DNA from: Prevotellaceae bacterium | GTDB taxonomy: Bacteria > Bacteroidota > Bacteroidia > Bacteroidales > UBA932 | Length of the DNA: 5,747 bases | Direction of reading: 5' to 3' | NCBI GenBank assembly: GCA_031267155.1 | Contig: JAIRZR010000214.1 | Coordinates: forward strand, 1 to 5,747 | Shown: positions 1 through 5,611 of the stretch, one piece after another | Numbering within the stretch: position 1 is the first letter of the stretch | Layout: each line of letters starts with the position of its first letter | The notes under the pieces: model-generated | The model's input: only the letters and a program-made list of their open reading frames with translations | The model's database searches: none | Told to the model about the DNA's origin: nothing | Program-made: the position numbers and the translations under genes

Positions 1-19
1 GAATTAGTTGACTTTTACA

Positions 20-89
20 ATTGCGAGGGCGTAGCCCGAAGTAATCCAGTGAGTAACCGTATTCTGGATTGCTTCGCTTCGCTCGCAAT
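20..89. repeat. Imperfect inverted-repeat element (REP-like)
   Basis: The left arm (20-49) begins ATTGCGAG and ends TAATCCAG. The right arm (64-89) begins CTGGATTGCTTCG and ends GCTCGCAAT, so it is an imperfect reverse complement of the left arm, with about 14 nt between them. The middle of each arm is built from CGAAG-like blocks. Transcribed, it would fold into a long hairpin. Elements of this 'GCGAGCGAAGCGAAGCAATCC' look are, from general knowledge, scattered between genes in many bacterial genomes; that this one is dispersed in its host cannot be seen from a single copy. It lies far from any gene in the window and has no T-run typical of a terminator. Confidence 0.65.
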
Positions 90-206
90 GACGACGTGAG
101 GGACTTTTTGGACAGCCTCCTATGGATTCTTTAAGGATTTTTTTCCTGCAAAAAGGAGCTCCGGAAGCCGGTAAGAGAATGTAAATTGCTGAAATTAATG
201 GATTTA

Positions 207-216
207 CCCCCCCCCC
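207..216. repeat. C10 homopolymer tract
   Basis: Ten consecutive C residues, flanked by GATTTA and TCCGCAGG. Tracts of this length can slip during replication and cause phase variation when inside a gene or promoter. Here the tract lies nine bases after the ATG at 198 of a weak 62-codon open frame, and more than 400 bases from the gdhA start, so no switched gene is evident. The length itself is also where sequencing errors concentrate. Confidence 0.8.
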
Positions 217-440
217 TCCGCAGGGTGTTTAAATCTGTTAAGAAAGCGGAGACATCCACCCTTTCCGTCAGGAGAAAGCAGCGTGCGTGCGGCGGGGTCG
301 TATGTGATTGCGTTTTGTTGCATCGTTATTTAAAACAGCGAATTGTTTTTTTAGATATGGTGACAAATGTATGGATAAGTTTTTAAATAGGCAACAGAAG
401 GAACGGTTAAAAATAAATAAATTTTCTGCAGGCGAGGCAA

Positions 441-478
441 GTGTCGTACCCGTCATTACGGGCCTGACTCGCAATCCA
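441..478. repeat. Partial dispersed hairpin repeat (GTCATTACGGGC type)
   Basis: The segment contains CCCGT (449-453), a CATT loop, and ACGGG (458-462), forming a perfect 5-bp stem, followed by CCTGACTCGCAATCC. It resembles the widespread intergenic repeat of the form CGTCATTGCGGGCTTGACCCGCAATCC that I know from several bacterial groups. Only one arm is present; I find no reverse-complement partner in this window, so it may be a degenerate or solo copy. It has no T-tract and no obvious regulatory role. Confidence 0.4.
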
Positions 479-587
479 CCTGTATGATGGATATTCATTG
501 ATAGACATGCGTTCAGTATCAGGTTTTTAATCATAATATTTCATTCGTCCGGGTTTGTAGAATTACATTTTTCATAAAAAAACAACA

Positions 588-599
588 TTATCGTGATAA
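588..599. promoter_or_regulatory. Short dyad just upstream of the gdhA promoter
   Basis: TTATC-GT-GATAA is a 5-bp perfect inverted repeat with a 2-nt spacer, ending four bases before the -33 element of the gdhA promoter. A dimeric regulator could bind there, at an activator-like position. It is short and AT-rich, so chance occurrence is quite possible. Confidence 0.2.
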
Positions 600-603
600 A
601 TTA

Positions 604-634
604 TTGTGTTTCTCAAAAAAAATAGTTATCTTTG
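604..634 (+). promoter_or_regulatory. gdhA promoter, Bacteroidetes sigma-ABfr type
   Basis: TATCTTTG at 627-634 is an exact match to the Bacteroidetes -7 consensus TAnnTTTG, and TTG at 604-606 fits the -33 element with 20 bases between them. The expected transcript start is near 640-645, giving a leader of about 25-30 nt. The start codon at 671 is preceded by an A-rich stretch (AAAAAAAAGACACC) with no strong Shine-Dalgarno, as is normal in this phylum. Confidence 0.8.
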
Positions 635-670
635 CCGTCGCAAAATAACATATAACAAAAAAAAGACACC

Positions 671-2008
671 ATGAACGTTAAACAAGTTTTAGACAATTTG
701 AAAAGGAGATTTCCGAATGAACCGGAATATCACCAGGCAGTAGAAGAGGTATTAGGCTCTATCGAAGAAGTGTACAACTCCTATCCGGAGTTTGAGAAAA
801 GCAATCTGATCGAACGGCTCTGCATCCCGGACCGTATTTTTTCATTCCGCGTCACCTGGGTTGACGATAAGGGAAACGTACAAACCAACATGGGATACCG
901 CATCCAGCACAACAATGCGATCGGCCCGTACAAAGGCGGACTGCGCCTGCATGCTTCGGTAAACATTTCCATCCTGAAGTTCCTGGCTTTCGAGCAGACT
1001 TTCAAAAATTCACTGACAACGCTCCCCATGGGTGGTGCGAAAGGCGGTTCGGACTTCAATCCGAAAGGCAAGTCAAACGCCGAAATTATGCGTTTCTGCC
1101 AGGCTTTCATGACGGAACTGTGGCGCTATATCGGCCCCGAAACGGACGTTCCGGCAGGCGACATCGGCGTCGGCGGACGCGAAATCGGCTTCCTCTACGG
1201 AATGTACAAGAAGCTGGCACGCGAAAATACCGGGACGCTGACCGGTAAAGGCATGGAATACGGCGGCTCGCTGATTCGCCCCGAAGCTACCGGCTACGGA
1301 AATCTTTATTTCCTGATGAACATGCTGAAAAGAAAAGGCATCAGCGACCTCAAAGGACAGGTCGTCGCCATTTCCGGCTCCGGCAACGTGGCAACCTATA
1401 CGGCCGAAAAAGTACTGGAACTGGGCGGCAAAGTGATCACCCTCTCCGACAGCAACGGATACATCTACGACCCGGACGGAATAGACGCCGAAAAACTGGC
1501 TTACGTATTCGAACTGAAAAACATATATCGCGGACGTATCCGTGAATATGCCGAGAAATACGGATGCAAGTACGTCGATGGCGGACGCCCGTGGAGCGAG
1601 AAATGCACCATCGCCCTGCCGTCGGCCACACAGAACGAACTGAACGGCGACGACGCCGAAACGCTCATCAAAAACGGATGTATCGCCGTTTCCGAAGGCG
1701 CAAACATGCCGTCCACACCCGAAGCGATCGAAGTATTCCTGAAAAATAAAATCCTCTACGCACCGGGAAAAGCTGCCAATGCAGGAGGCGTTTCCGTATC
1801 TGGCCTGGAAATGACGCAAAATTCTATCAAGCTGAGCTGGACACGCGAGGAAGTGGATCAGAAATTGCAGGAAATAATGAAAAACATCCACGATGCCTGC
1901 ATCAAGTACGGCACGGAAGAAGACGGATACGTCAACTACGTGAAAGGCGCGAACATCGCAGGATTCATGAAGGTAGCCAGAGCAATGACGGCACAGGGCA
2001 TTTTATAA
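671..2008 (+). CDS. gdhA: Glutamate dehydrogenase, NADP-type (hexameric, ~445 aa)
   Basis: Catalyses reversible reductive amination of 2-oxoglutarate with ammonium to L-glutamate in the cytoplasm, usually the main ammonium-assimilation enzyme when ammonium is plentiful. The 445 residues match the usual length of the small hexameric family, so the gene is complete. Substrate-site residues are all present: K88 in GPYKGG, K112 in FKNSL, catalytic K124 in GGAKGG, D164 in PAGDIGVGG and S377 in VSGLEM. The Rossmann motif SGSGNVA (235-241) is followed by LSDSNG (258-263). The Asp-Ser after beta-2 resembles NADP-specific enzymes (E. coli has ASDSSG), whereas NAD-specific relatives such as Clostridium symbiosum have SGPDG. 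NADP preference is therefore likely but not proven; dual specificity is possible. The ATG at 671 has the proper promoter spacing. It has its own promoter and terminator and appears monocistronic. Codon use is richer in G/C at third positions than the downstream gene. Confidence 0.97.
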   Translation: MNVKQVLDNLKRRFPNEPEYHQAVEEVLGSIEEVYNSYPEFEKSNLIERLCIPDRIFSFRVTWVDDKGNVQTNMGYRIQHNNAIGPYKGGLRLHASVNISILKFLAFEQTFKNSLTTLPMGGAKGGSDFNPKGKSNAEIMRFCQAFMTELWRYIGPETDVPAGDIGVGGREIGFLYGMYKKLARENTGTLTGKGMEYGGSLIRPEATGYGNLYFLMNMLKRKGISDLKGQVVAISGSGNVATYTAEKVLELGGKVITLSDSNGYIYDPDGIDAEKLAYVFELKNIYRGRIREYAEKYGCKYVDGGRPWSEKCTIALPSATQNELNGDDAETLIKNGCIAVSEGANMPSTPEAIEVFLKNKILYAPGKAANAGGVSVSGLEMTQNSIKLSWTREEVDQKLQEIMKNIHDACIKYGTEEDGYVNYVKGANIAGFMKVARAMTAQGIL

Positions 2009-2036
2009 AAAGCCTTCATTATAATTTTAAATATCT

Positions 2037-2077
2037 AAAAAAAGAACGGTTCGCAGATGCGGATCGTTCTTTTTTTT
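2037..2077 (+). terminator. Intrinsic terminator of gdhA
   Basis: An A7 run leads into GAACGGTTCGC (2044-2054), a 4-nt AGAT loop (2055-2058), then GCGGATCGTTC (2059-2069) and T8 (2070-2077). All 11 stem positions pair on the plus-strand RNA, two of them as G-U wobbles, and the flanking A and T runs extend the stem. It begins 28 bases after the gdhA stop. The minus-strand RNA would also form a hairpin followed by T7, but both wobbles become A-C mismatches, so it favours gdhA and would only weakly stop transcripts from the opposing gene. Confidence 0.92.
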
Positions 2078-2110
2078 AGCCGTGTTCTCCAACCTGTGCT
2101 ATGTTATTTA

Positions 2111-2370
2111 CTGATGTTACGCAGTATTTTTTGTGCACTGCCGGTTGACGCCGGAAGGCGTCTGAGTTGGATAACTCCGTGCAAGCCGCAGTAGAGACGC
2201 GATGCATCGCGTCTCTACAACCCCGTAGCGGGTTGAACTGCTACGCAGTTCGGGCAGCGGTTGAGACGTATCTACCCCGAGCTGCGCCTTCGACTTGCAC
2301 GGGGTTATCCACCTTAAACGCCTTCCGGCGTCGACCTGCATGTACAAATAGATGCCATGCGTAACATCAG
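2111..2370. mobile_element. 260-bp MITE-like element with terminal inverted repeats and 7-bp target duplication
   Basis: CTGATGTTACGCA (2111-2123) is exactly inverted at the other end (TGCGTAACATCAG, 2358-2370). The seven bases immediately outside each end are identical, TTATTTA at 2104-2110 and 2371-2377, as expected for a target-site duplication. Inside, the arms continue as imperfect inverted repeats: about 2130-2185 pairs with about 2292-2345. Each contains a GACGCC/GGCGTC-type hairpin (2147-2162 and 2318-2331) and a GGATAAC...CCGTGCAAG block. The centre carries a 28-bp palindrome (2191-2218) and a hairpin GAACTGC-TAC-GCAGTTC (2235-2251). No transposase is encoded, so any movement must have depended on a transposase elsewhere; the family is not recognised. 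Open frames of 65-76 codons through it are products of stop-poor repeat sequence. It sits between two convergent genes and ends nine bases before the Roco stop codon, so it breaks neither gene. Confidence 0.82.
2191..2218. repeat. Perfect 28-bp palindrome
   Basis: GTAGAGACGCGATG is followed immediately by its exact reverse complement CATCGCGTCTCTAC, with no spacer. It lies near the centre of the MITE-like element. Similar GTAGAGACGCG palindromes are, from general knowledge, found as dispersed intergenic repeats in unrelated phyla, so this may be a module nested in, or shared with, the larger element. A fragment of the same sequence (GTAGATACGTCTC on the minus strand near 2263-2275) occurs in the right half. 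Confidence 0.9.
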
Positions 2371-2379
2371 TTATTTATT

Positions 2380-5300
2380 TTAAAGATTCTCTCGCATTTG
2401 CTCAATTACCTCAAGCCACAGGGCATCTCTCTCAACCTTTGTGTTTTCCTTCGAACTCCCTAGTTCTATACTGATGCATTTACCCTGCAATGCAGCTTGA
2501 AATTCTCCCAATTCTGAATTTTTCCAGTCACATGGTCGAACAATGACAGGGATCAGCCTTTTCTTCTGTTTCAAAGCTTCTTTTACTTCAACCATGGTGA
2601 TATAATTGGAATTAAGAAAAGAAGAGCTAGCCAAACAGATCACAGTATCACAATCGTTAAGTTCTTTTTTTATCCTCTCATCCCATTTAGCGCCTAATTC
2701 AATATCATCGCATTCAAACGGCTTATCTATTGTCCCTTTTCTCTGCATCGTTTTAGTATGCTCTATAAACTCATTTTTGTATTCTCTATCTTTTGTAGAG
2801 AATGAAATAAAAAATTTTTTCATATAATTCATATTTTCATTGTTAGTAAAATTCTTGTATAAATCTATTTGTTGAGGGACTTGTTCAGATTTAAACTCTA
2901 ATATTTTAATCTTTTCCCCGTTTGCGGTTTTTTCTCCCGTTTCAACAAGACCATAAGCGGAAATTGTAGTTTGATTCTTTACTACTTTTTCCAAATCAAT
3001 TGCCCGGACAAACAAAATCTCATCCACCGAAATATACATGTCATCCGGGATATCTTCTTTTGAATCCCAATGCGCAAGATACGCCTGCACCTGTTTGGCG
3101 AACGATTCCTTTTCCGGTATGGCGGGGTTTACTCTATCCCGGTTGATTTGATAGTTAACTTCTTTCCCCCAGTACAGGTCAATAATATTCCGGAATATCG
3201 TTTTTTCCACCTCTTTTATTGCAAGTTCTTTAGAAGGATTTTCCAGTATCGGATGGATATGAACGGCTATCGTCAACTGTGAAAAATCAAGTTTAATACA
3301 CAGTCTATACTCCCCGTTATACGTAAACCTCAACTGGTCGCGCCAGAACTTCTTGCCGTAGAGATTGTCCCCATATAAGCATATCAACTGGTTAATCAAT
3401 CCAAAAGGAATAAAGTAGCGGAACTTCAAAGTGAAATTGGGCTTGATAAAATCGGAGTTATGTGTATAATCCTCATCTTCTTTATGCGATAGCGGCAAAT
3501 ATCCGGGAACAATATACCGGGCGCCTTCCTTGTTTTTCTCGTCAAAGAAAATCACTTTTTCGCAAATCAGCAATTCCCTTATTTTCTCATCGCCACACAA
3601 TCCGTTGAAAGCATCCTCCGGGACAATTCCCTCGTATTCTATTTTAACTTTTTCCTTGGATAAAACATTATCGTGAATATCTTTAACTGTTTTTGCAGGA
3701 TTCAGCCAGACGACGTCATTCAGTAATTTATTTTTTTTATAATAAAGCACCAATCCTTTTCGGCTTAAAATTTCTAATTCGACTTTCAGAATTGCTCGTT
3801 TATTTTCTTTATTGCTTTCTTCCCGATCGTACTCTTCCAGTACTTCATCCAGTTTGACGTAATCTTTTTTATCCCAATCTAATATGTATTGCAGGAAACG
3901 TTCATAATAAACACCTTTTTTTCGGGGTTGTCTTTTTTTTTCAATTTCCCTCAATAACGAAATCTTTACACATTGCCGTCTCAATTCAAATAACTGATCA
4001 TTTTCAGTGTCCATATCTAATGAAATATAAGATTCGTCCACAATATTTATCGATCGTAAAAAATCCTCCTCCTGATATTCTGCTCTACTCATCGTTCCTT
4101 TTTTATCTGCATGCGTTTGTATCAATAGTAACGGCGTAGAAAATAAGTATTCTTTCCGGCCCATTTCTTTACGTTCTTTATTCCATTTTGTATATATATA
4201 TTTCAATTGATGCATCCAGTATCCTTTTGTAAAATTACGTATATAAGCATTTGTTCCGTCATTTGCTTTTCGCACATCATTTATATTTGATTCATTACAC
4301 CAGAATAACATGTATATAGGATCTTCGGAAAAAAATGCCTGATATAATCCATGATAATAATCCTGCCCGCCAAAATCAAAAATTATCGCTTCCGGCAATC
4401 CCGTCCATTTTTCCGGATAAGGGACGATCTTCAATATATGAGTACTTTTCGGTTCTATTATGTTTCCCTTTTGCATATAATAGCGAAAAGTAGTTTTGCC
4501 GGAAGCATGATTTCCTAAGAGCATTACTTTTGCAGGCAATGTTATTTTTACTTTCTTTTGTTTAATATCAGATAGATATTTCAGAATAATATCATGATGG
4601 TTTCTTTCATATAATAACAATTCACTGTTTTTCAAAAACGGATTAGAATCAATACGTAAAAAATTTAACTGGCCTATAATTGAGGCTAATCCTGATATCT
4701 CCGACAGTCGATTATAGTCTAATTCTAATTGTCGTAAACTATCAAGATTCTCCAGCCTTTTTATCTTTGTCAATCGATTACTGGATAAATCTAATTCTTG
4801 TAAACTAATAAGATTCTTCAGTCCTTTTATCTCCGTTAGTTGATTAGTATGTAATTTTAATACTCGTAAATTAACAAGACTCTCCAATCCTTTTATCTCC
4901 ATTAGTTGATTTTGGGATAAATCTAATTCTTGTAAACTAACAAGTTTCTCCAGTCCTTTTATCTCCGTCAAATGATTCTCTGATAAACGTAATTTTTGTA
5001 ACTTTGTAAGTTCTTCTAATCCTTTTATCTCCACCAGGTGGTTTTTAGATAAATATAATTCTTGCAAACTATCAAGATTCTCTAATCCTTTTATTTCCGT
5101 CAAGTGATTATTGAATATATTTAATAGTTGTAAATTGACAAGACTCTCTAACCCTTTTATCTCTGTCAGTTGGTTCCCGCCTAAATGTAATTGTCGTAAA
5201 TTAACAAGATTTTCTAATCCTTTTATCTCTTTCAGTTGATTATCGAAGAAATCTAATTCTTGTAAATTAACAAAAATTTCCAACCCGTATATCTTCGATA

Positions 5301-5454
5301 GTCGATTCTCGGATAAATTCAAATGTATAACAGTCCCTTTCGTGTCGACTGCATAACAATTAGGTCCTATACATCCATATTCATCCGGCACGCTTTCTTT
5401 CAGCCTAATCCCATAAATCTTCTCCAGTTCTAAAATCTCTTTCAGTTTGTCCAT
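2380..5454 (-). CDS. Roco-family protein: LRR - Roc GTPase - COR - TIR
   Basis: A complete 1024-residue cytoplasmic protein with no signal peptide or membrane segment. Residues 42-275 are leucine-rich repeats, nine of them exact 22-residue units. Residues ~306-505 are a Roc GTPase: P-loop GNHASGKT (314-321), switch I STH (337-339), DFGGQ (360-364) and base-recognition THAD (447-450). Residues ~515-775 are a COR domain, with VVWLNPAKTV (581-590) and FIPFGLINQLI (681-691). Residues ~878-1024 are TIR: FFISFSTKD (881-889), E956 in MVEVKEAL as the candidate NADase catalytic glutamate, and IPVIVRPCDW (968-977). Residues ~776-877 are an unassigned linker. In the family, Roc-COR is a GTP-dependent switch and dimeriser; many bacterial TIR domains cleave NAD+. 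A role as a phage or stress sensor that kills or arrests the cell is inferred. The ATG at 5454 fits a promoter just upstream. It is strikingly AT-rich beside gdhA, suggesting horizontal acquisition. Confidence 0.95.
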   Translation of the reverse strand: MDKLKEILELEKIYGIRLKESVPDEYGCIGPNCYAVDTKGTVIHLNLSENRLSKIYGLEIFVNLQELDFFDNQLKEIKGLENLVNLRQLHLGGNQLTEIKGLESLVNLQLLNIFNNHLTEIKGLENLDSLQELYLSKNHLVEIKGLEELTKLQKLRLSENHLTEIKGLEKLVSLQELDLSQNQLMEIKGLESLVNLRVLKLHTNQLTEIKGLKNLISLQELDLSSNRLTKIKRLENLDSLRQLELDYNRLSEISGLASIIGQLNFLRIDSNPFLKNSELLLYERNHHDIILKYLSDIKQKKVKITLPAKVMLLGNHASGKTTFRYYMQKGNIIEPKSTHILKIVPYPEKWTGLPEAIIFDFGGQDYYHGLYQAFFSEDPIYMLFWCNESNINDVRKANDGTNAYIRNFTKGYWMHQLKYIYTKWNKERKEMGRKEYLFSTPLLLIQTHADKKGTMSRAEYQEEDFLRSINIVDESYISLDMDTENDQLFELRRQCVKISLLREIEKKRQPRKKGVYYERFLQYILDWDKKDYVKLDEVLEEYDREESNKENKRAILKVELEILSRKGLVLYYKKNKLLNDVVWLNPAKTVKDIHDNVLSKEKVKIEYEGIVPEDAFNGLCGDEKIRELLICEKVIFFDEKNKEGARYIVPGYLPLSHKEDEDYTHNSDFIKPNFTLKFRYFIPFGLINQLICLYGDNLYGKKFWRDQLRFTYNGEYRLCIKLDFSQLTIAVHIHPILENPSKELAIKEVEKTIFRNIIDLYWGKEVNYQINRDRVNPAIPEKESFAKQVQAYLAHWDSKEDIPDDMYISVDEILFVRAIDLEKVVKNQTTISAYGLVETGEKTANGEKIKILEFKSEQVPQQIDLYKNFTNNENMNYMKKFFISFSTKDREYKNEFIEHTKTMQRKGTIDKPFECDDIELGAKWDERIKKELNDCDTVICLASSSFLNSNYITMVEVKEALKQKKRLIPVIVRPCDWKNSELGEFQAALQGKCISIELGSSKENTKVERDALWLEVIEQMRENL
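4699..5292 (-). repeat. Nine tandem 66-bp units encoding LRRs
   Basis: Residues 55-252 of the Roco protein are nine head-to-tail 22-residue repeats of the pattern IKGLExLxxLxxLxLxxNxLxE, so the DNA repeats every 66 bp without any indel. Similarity is high at DNA level too: blocks such as CCTTTTATCTCCGT recur in most units on the plus strand. Variation is concentrated at the residues flanking the LxL beta-strand (for example LHLGGN, LNIFNN, LYLSKN, LRLSEN, LDLSQN, LKLHTN), the concave ligand-facing side of an LRR. The number of units could change by recombination. A partial cap unit precedes (42-54) and a divergent 23-residue unit follows (253-275). Confidence 0.93.
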
Positions 5455-5484
5455 GGTCTTATTCTCTTTTTAAAAAAACCGCCA

Positions 5485-5517
5485 CAAATATACATCAAAA
5501 TAAAAACATTTGAAACA
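5485..5517 (-). promoter_or_regulatory. Promoter of the Roco-TIR gene
   Basis: On the minus strand TATATTTG (5492 down to 5485) matches the -7 consensus TAnnTTTG exactly. At the right distance upstream only TGTTT (5517-5513) is found, a weak -33 element. Transcription would start near 5475-5480, giving a leader of roughly 20-25 nt before the ATG at 5454. The ribosome-binding region (AAAAAGAGAATAAGACC) is A-rich with at most a poor Shine-Dalgarno. The weak -33 suggests that an activator may be needed; the adjacent tandem repeats are the obvious place for one. Confidence 0.6.
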
Positions 5518-5520
5518 TTT

Positions 5521-5603
5521 CCCCCTTCCGGTGGAAGTCGGCCCCCTTTCGATGGAAGTCGGCCCCCTTCTGATGGAAGTCGGCCCCCTTCCGGTGGAAG
5601 TCG
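5521..5603. repeat. Four tandem 21-bp repeats upstream of the Roco promoter
   Basis: Units start at 5521, 5542, 5563 and 5584. On the plus strand each reads CCCCCTT, a variable core, then TGGAAGTCGG; the last unit ends TCGT instead of TCGG. Cores vary as CCGG, TCGA, CTGA and CCGG. Each unit contains a small dyad (CTTCC-GGT-GGAAG in units 1 and 4). The 21-bp period equals two DNA turns, so all copies lie on one face of the helix. The array ends about three bases above the putative -33 element of the Roco gene, so an operator or iteron-like role is plausible. Read on the minus strand in one frame it would encode DFH(R/Q)KGA repeats, but no start codon precedes them after an upstream stop. Confidence 0.9.
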
Positions 5604-5611
5604 TCAACTTT

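Larger units (their letters stand above)
90..587. other. Gene-free leader region upstream of gdhA
   Basis: About 500 bases without a convincing gene. It holds a C10 tract (207-216) and a partial hairpin repeat near 441-478. An open frame of 66 codons runs from a TTG at 186 (ATG at 198) to 386 on the plus strand. It passes through the C10 tract as Pro-Pro-Pro and is rich in Arg, Lys, Val and Cys. It has no recognisable domain, no promoter I can see and no ribosome-binding site, so I do not call it a gene. The last 100 bases before the gdhA promoter are AT-rich, as is usual upstream of Bacteroidetes promoters. Confidence 0.5.

Noticed and set aside
99..120. GGACTTTTTGGACAGCCTCC as an insertion-sequence end
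   Set aside because: On the minus strand it recalls GGCTGTCCAAAAAGT-like IS termini, but no partner end, target duplication or transposase is present in the window, so it cannot be supported.
268..534. An 88-codon minus-strand open frame in the gdhA leader
   Set aside because: It has no recognisable domain, overlaps the hairpin repeat at 441-478, has low-quality composition and no promoter at its 5' side.
1073..1891. A 272-codon open frame on the minus strand inside gdhA
   Set aside because: It lies wholly antisense to a gene with certain identity, its translation is rich in Phe, Cys and Val with no domain, and GC-rich codon use on the sense strand naturally leaves the opposite frame open.
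2117..2364. Open frames of 76 (minus) and 65 (plus) codons inside the MITE-like element
   Set aside because: They run through inverted repeats and palindromes on both strands, have no ribosome-binding site or domain, and follow from lack of stops in GC-rich repeat DNA.
2380..2823. A separate TIR-only gene overlapping or following the Roco gene
   Set aside because: The frame is continuous from the LRR to the TIR domain with no stop or shift, and there is no promoter or good ribosome-binding site before M878.
4699..5292. The 66-bp periodicity as a CRISPR or satellite array
   Set aside because: The period is fully explained by in-frame 22-residue leucine-rich repeats in a continuous coding sequence.
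5521..5603. The 21-bp repeats as a CRISPR array
   Set aside because: Units are directly contiguous with no unique spacers, are shorter than CRISPR repeats, and no cas gene is in the window.
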